Shown in pieces: positions 5,949 through 7,678 of a stretch of DNA of 7,678 nt. The notes under the pieces were generated by a model. That model was not told where the DNA came from. It did no database searches and was given only the letters and a program-made list of their open reading frames with translations. Origin of the DNA: Propionibacteriaceae bacterium (GTDB taxonomy: Bacteria > Actinomycetota > Actinomycetes > Propionibacteriales > Propionibacteriaceae); the NCBI GenBank assembly GCA_030450535.1, contig JAKDIK010000118.1:1-7678 (forward strand), read 5' to 3'. Position 1 is the first letter of the stretch, and every line of letters begins with the position of its first letter. The position numbers and the translations under genes are program-made.

Positions 5949-7078
5949 CAGTACGTCATCCCCATCGCCTCGCGCACCTCGGCCAGCGTCGCGTCCGCGA
6001 TCGCGTTCGCGCGCTCGTTGCCCTCGCGCAGCACAGCCAGCGCGTAATCGGGATTCCGCTCCAGCTCGGCGCGCCGCGCCCGAATCGGGGCCAGCTTCTC
6101 GTTGAGCACCTCGGTGAGGTATTTCTTCAAACCCCCACCCCCGCCGTTGCCGATCTCCTCGGCGATGGCGGCGGGATCGCGGTCGGCGCACAGCCCGGCG
6201 ATCGTCAGCAGGTTCGCCACCTCGGGACGGGTCGCCGGGTCGTAGGTGATGAACCGCTCCGAATCCGTGACGGCCTTCTTCAGCACCTTCGCCGTCTCGT
6301 CCGCCGTCATGCGCAGTTCGATCGTGTTCCCCTTGGACTTGCTCATCTTCGTTCCGTCCATGCCCAGGATCAGAGAGCCGGACGACAACAGCGCCTCGGC
6401 CTGCGGGAAGACCGGCGTCGCCGGATCGACACGTCCGTAGCGCTCGTCGAACCGCCGCGCCACCACGCGGGTCTGCTCCAGATGCGGCAGCTGATCCTTG
6501 CCGACGGGCACCAGGTTGGCCTTGCAGAACAGGATGTCGGCGGCCTGGTGCACCGGGTAGGTCAGGAGCAGGCCGGACATGGGGCGTCCGCCCGTCGCGT
6601 CGTGCTCGGCCTTGACCGTGGGGTTGCGGTAGAGCTCGGAATCCGACACCAGCGACAGGAACGGCAGCATGAGCTGGTTCAGCGCCGGCACCTGGCTGTG
6701 GGCGAAGATCGTCGTCCTCGCGGGGTCGATGCCGACGGCGAGGTAGTCCGTCACCAACGACTGCACCCGTTCGCGCAGTGCGCCCACGGCGTCCCGGTCG
6801 GTGATCACCTGGTAGTCGGCGACCAGCACGAGCGTCTCGACGCCGGCGTCCTGCAGCCGCAGGCGATTCATCAGCGAGCCGAAGTAGTGCCCGATGTGCA
6901 GGTGGCCGGTGGGCCGGTCGCCGGTGAGCATGCGGAACCCCGACGGGTCCTTGGCGATCTGGGTCTCGATGGCCCGACTGCGCTCCTCCGAGCGCCGCAG
7001 GGACGCCTCGTTCGCGGACGCCGCGAGCGCGTCACCGGCCTCGGCCGACTCGACGGTGTCGCTGACCTGCTCGGTCAT
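5948..7078 (-). CDS. trpS: Tryptophanyl-tRNA synthetase, divergent type
   Basis: A class I aminoacyl-tRNA synthetase (376 residues) that charges tRNA-Trp with tryptophan at the cost of ATP. After an acidic extension of about 48 residues comes TGDRPTGHLHIGHYFGS, with an exact HIGH motif at 61-64, and later GTKMSKSKGN with KMSKS at 244-248. Further family marks are NPTVKAEH, YPVHQAADILFCKANLVPVGKDQLPHLEQTR and KKYLTEVLNEKLAPIRAR. Where E. coli-type enzymes have TIGN and DQHAIT, this one has HIGH and ADYQVITDRD, placing it in a divergent TrpRS group resembling the second TrpRS (TrpRS II) of Deinococcus. A second, canonical trpS may exist elsewhere in the genome. ATG 7078 is chosen because AGGAG (7088-7092) lies 9 nt upstream; a reading from 7189 would overlap the attenuator. 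It is preceded by a Trp-rich leader ORF and terminator, and followed with a 1-nt overlap by a membrane-protein gene. Confidence 0.95.
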   Translation of the reverse strand: MTEQVSDTVESAEAGDALAASANEASLRRSEERSRAIETQIAKDPSGFRMLTGDRPTGHLHIGHYFGSLMNRLRLQDAGVETLVLVADYQVITDRDAVGALRERVQSLVTDYLAVGIDPARTTIFAHSQVPALNQLMLPFLSLVSDSELYRNPTVKAEHDATGGRPMSGLLLTYPVHQAADILFCKANLVPVGKDQLPHLEQTRVVARRFDERYGRVDPATPVFPQAEALLSSGSLILGMDGTKMSKSKGNTIELRMTADETAKVLKKAVTDSERFITYDPATRPEVANLLTIAGLCADRDPAAIAEEIGNGGGGGLKKYLTEVLNEKLAPIRARRAELERNPDYALAVLREGNERANAIADATLAEVREAMGMTY

Positions 7079-7087
7079 GGGTGTCTT

Positions 7088-7092
7088 CTCCT
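7088..7092 (-). promoter_or_regulatory. Shine-Dalgarno AGGAG that fixes the trpS start
   Basis: AGGAG, within AGGAGAAG (7085-7092), lies 9 nt before ATG 7078. It supports MTEQVSDT as the true N-terminus rather than upstream in-frame starts that would run through the terminator hairpin. Confidence 0.75.
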
Positions 7093-7119
7093 GTCGTGAT
7101 GTGCCCGCCAGAGCGCGCG

Positions 7120-7145
7120 AAACGGCCGCCCGCGGGACGGCCGTT
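7120..7145 (-). terminator. Attenuator terminator hairpin (regions 3:4) before trpS
   Basis: On the minus strand AACGGCCG (7145-7138) pairs perfectly with CGGCCGTT (7128-7121), 8 bp around a 9-nt loop, followed by T, so three Us in a row end the structure (7122-7120). It lies between the leader-peptide stop and the trpS Shine-Dalgarno, where a terminator would only make sense if it is conditional. The short U-run is normal for GC-rich actinobacteria. Confidence 0.75.
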
Positions 7146-7203
7146 GTGGTGGGTCGGTGAGTCAGGCCGTCAGGGACGACCGCCACCAACCCCGCTGCGT
7201 CAT
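7136..7203 (-). promoter_or_regulatory. Tryptophan attenuator: pause and antiterminator hairpins
   Basis: Three competing pairings use the same segments. Region 1, GGTCGTC (7181-7175), pairs with region 2, GACGGCC (7171-7165), 7 bp with one G.U and a 3-nt loop. Region 2 also pairs perfectly (7 bp) with region 3, GGCCGTC (7142-7136). Region 3 is most of the 5' arm of the terminator. A ribosome stalled at the Trp codons (7188-7183) covers region 1 but should leave region 2 free, so 2:3 forms and the terminator cannot. A ribosome reaching the stop codon (7164-7162) covers region 2, so the terminator forms. In addition, the Trp-codon stretch 7190-7177 can pair with 7156-7143 at 10 of 14 positions. 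This is the classic trp attenuation logic, seen directly in the sequence; function is inferred. Confidence 0.75.
7162..7203 (-). CDS. trpS leader peptide MTQRGWWRSSLTA
   Basis: A 13-codon ORF with two consecutive Trp codons at 7188-7183, ending at TGA 7164-7162. Its role would be to sense charged tRNA-Trp through the position of the translating ribosome, not to act as a peptide. The A of its ATG lies 7 nt after the -10 box, at the expected transcription start, so it would be read from a leaderless mRNA; there is no Shine-Dalgarno. Tandem Trp codons in so short an ORF, directly before a conditional-looking terminator and a TrpRS gene, make coincidence unlikely. Confidence 0.8.
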   Translation of the reverse strand: MTQRGWWRSSLTA

Positions 7204-7210
7204 GCGGGAC

Positions 7211-7216
7211 ACCCTA
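7211..7216 (-). promoter_or_regulatory. -10 box TAGGGT of the trpS operon
   Basis: TAGGGT on the minus strand ends 7 nt before the leader-peptide ATG, placing the transcription start at or next to that ATG (7203). No -35 match is evident. The hexamer is identical to those of the polymerase and DUF3107 genes. Confidence 0.6.
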
Positions 7217-7307
7217 CCCCCCGGGCCAGAGCCGCATCCCCGGCGTCCGCGCATGCAACAAACGGCCACCGGCGGACCCGATCGCGATCCCAGCCACTGA
7301 ACGCCCT

Positions 7308-7313
7308 TAGCAT
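7308..7313 (+). promoter_or_regulatory. Possible -10 box TAGCAT of the right-edge membrane-protein gene
   Basis: TAGCAT fits TANNNT and would start transcription near 7320, giving a leader of about 60 nt before GTG 7380. The leader holds two similar segments, GAATTCTTCTCG (7316-7327) and GAATTCTCG (7372-7380), which I cannot interpret. There is no -35 support, so this is tentative. Confidence 0.3.
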
Positions 7314-7379
7314 TGAATTCTTCTCGCGCGGCCGGACCGGACCTGTCGCCGACTCGATCCACACTGACAAGGAATTCTC

Positions 7380-7678
7380 GTGGGCATGTTCTTGGGCCTG
7401 GCCAGCATGGTGGCCTTCATCGTCGCTCTGTGGGGCGTCATCTTCGGACGGGTGAGGTGGGCGCACCTCTCATCGCGCCGGCAGGCAGGCGCGGTGATGC
7501 TCGTTTCGATGTTCACCTTCTCTGCGGCCGCGGCCATGTCGCCCACCACCGAGCGGGCCGAGGCCGAGCCTGCCCCGACAGCCACCGTGACCGTCACCGC
7601 GCCCCCGGCCACCGTCACCGCGACGCCCGCCACCGTCACGGTCACCGCGCCAATGATTCCGGAGGCCTGGAGCACCAC
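7380..7678 (+). CDS. Membrane-anchored protein with Thr/Val/Ala/Pro stalk (cut by window edge)
   Basis: GTG at 7380, with AAGGA (7369-7373) 6 nt upstream, opens 99 codons running off the right edge. Residues 2-22 (GMFLGLASMVAFIVALWGVIF) and about 38-55 (AGAVMLVSMFTFSAAAAM) are hydrophobic, separated by a basic loop (GRVRWAHLSSRRQ). By the positive-inside rule the rest would be extracytoplasmic. An acidic patch (ERAEAEP) leads into a TVTVTAPPATVTATP-type low-complexity stalk. This arrangement is common in actinobacterial surface or secreted proteins whose functional domain (for example a nuclease-like or Ca-binding domain) is at the C-terminus, which is outside the window, so no function is assigned. 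It is divergent from the trpS operon. Confidence 0.7.
   Translation, partial: MGMFLGLASMVAFIVALWGVIFGRVRWAHLSSRRQAGAVMLVSMFTFSAAAAMSPTTERAEAEPAPTATVTVTAPPATVTATPATVTVTAPMIPEAWST
7581..7650 (+). repeat. Imperfect short repeat coding the TVTAP stalk
   Basis: GCCACCGTCACCG-like units recur (at about 7581, 7608 and 7629) and encode A68 to A90 of the right-edge protein, alternating Thr/Val blocks with Ala/Pro. Such tracts can vary in length by slippage between strains. Confidence 0.6.

Noticed and set aside
5949..6191. N-terminal extension of the two-TM protein from 6191
   Set aside because: This part lies wholly inside trpS in another frame and is Arg-rich without structure; ATG 5948 with TGATG coupling is better.
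5939..7099. Long plus-strand ORF (386 codons) opposite trpS
   Set aside because: An antisense shadow of trpS with low-quality Arg/His/Gly-rich sequence and no domain; the trpS frame carries HIGH and KMSKS.
7079..7189. N-terminal extension of trpS from GTG 7189
   Set aside because: It would translate through the attenuator hairpin and ignore the good Shine-Dalgarno before ATG 7078; the added residues resemble no TrpRS.
7120..7203. T-box riboswitch before trpS
   Set aside because: The leader contains GGTGGC, but not the conserved T-box or specifier stem arrangement, and is too short; the WW leader ORF explains it better.

Overview
This window is chromosomal DNA from a high-GC Gram-positive bacterium (Actinomycetota). 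The evidence is the strong GC bias at third codon positions, the TAGGRT-type -10 boxes, a DUF3107 gene next to an RhlE-type DEAD-box helicase, and an AdnA/AdnB-like UvrD helicase close by. From memory, the helicase / DUF3107 / RhlE neighbourhood resembles Rv3201c-Rv3211 of Mycobacterium tuberculosis. I cannot place the genus. I see no insertion sequence, CRISPR array, tRNA or rRNA.

Layout. (a) 1-1030, minus: the N-terminal 343 residues of a UvrD/Rep-family helicase, running off the left edge. (b) 1090-2001, plus, divergent from it: a stand-alone LigD-type polymerase (NHEJ primase-polymerase), followed by a GC-rich terminator hairpin. (c) 2089-2319, plus: a DUF3107 protein. (d) 2336-4061, plus: a structured leader with a possible 16-codon upstream ORF, then an RhlE-type RNA helicase whose only reasonable start is a CTG codon. 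(e) 7216 back to 4117, minus: a probable operon of a leader peptide, trpS, a two-TM protein of unknown function, a DinB/DUF664 protein and a VOC/glyoxalase-fold protein. The last four are coupled by a 1-nt overlap, a 45-nt gap and a 4-nt overlap. It converges on rhlE. (f) 7380-7678, plus: the start of a membrane protein with a Thr/Val/Ala/Pro-rich stalk, running off the right edge.

The most notable element is the control region of trpS (7120-7216, minus). A TAGGGT -10 box sits 7 nt before the ATG of a 13-codon ORF, MTQRGWWRSSLTA, with tandem Trp codons. This ORF is followed by three mutually exclusive RNA hairpins, the last a terminator just before trpS. This is the full logic of ribosome-mediated tryptophan attenuation, here controlling a tryptophanyl-tRNA synthetase rather than biosynthesis genes, probably from a leaderless transcript. 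The synthetase is of a divergent type (exact HIGH motif, DYQVITDRD rather than DQHAIT). Inducible second TrpRS genes linked to indolmycin resistance are known in Streptomyces, so this may be a stress- or antibiotic-inducible TrpRS operon.

Secondary points are the CTG start of rhlE overlapping an upstream ORF, the degraded motor motifs II/III of the UvrD-like protein, and the divergent pairing of a likely end-resection helicase with an NHEJ polymerase.
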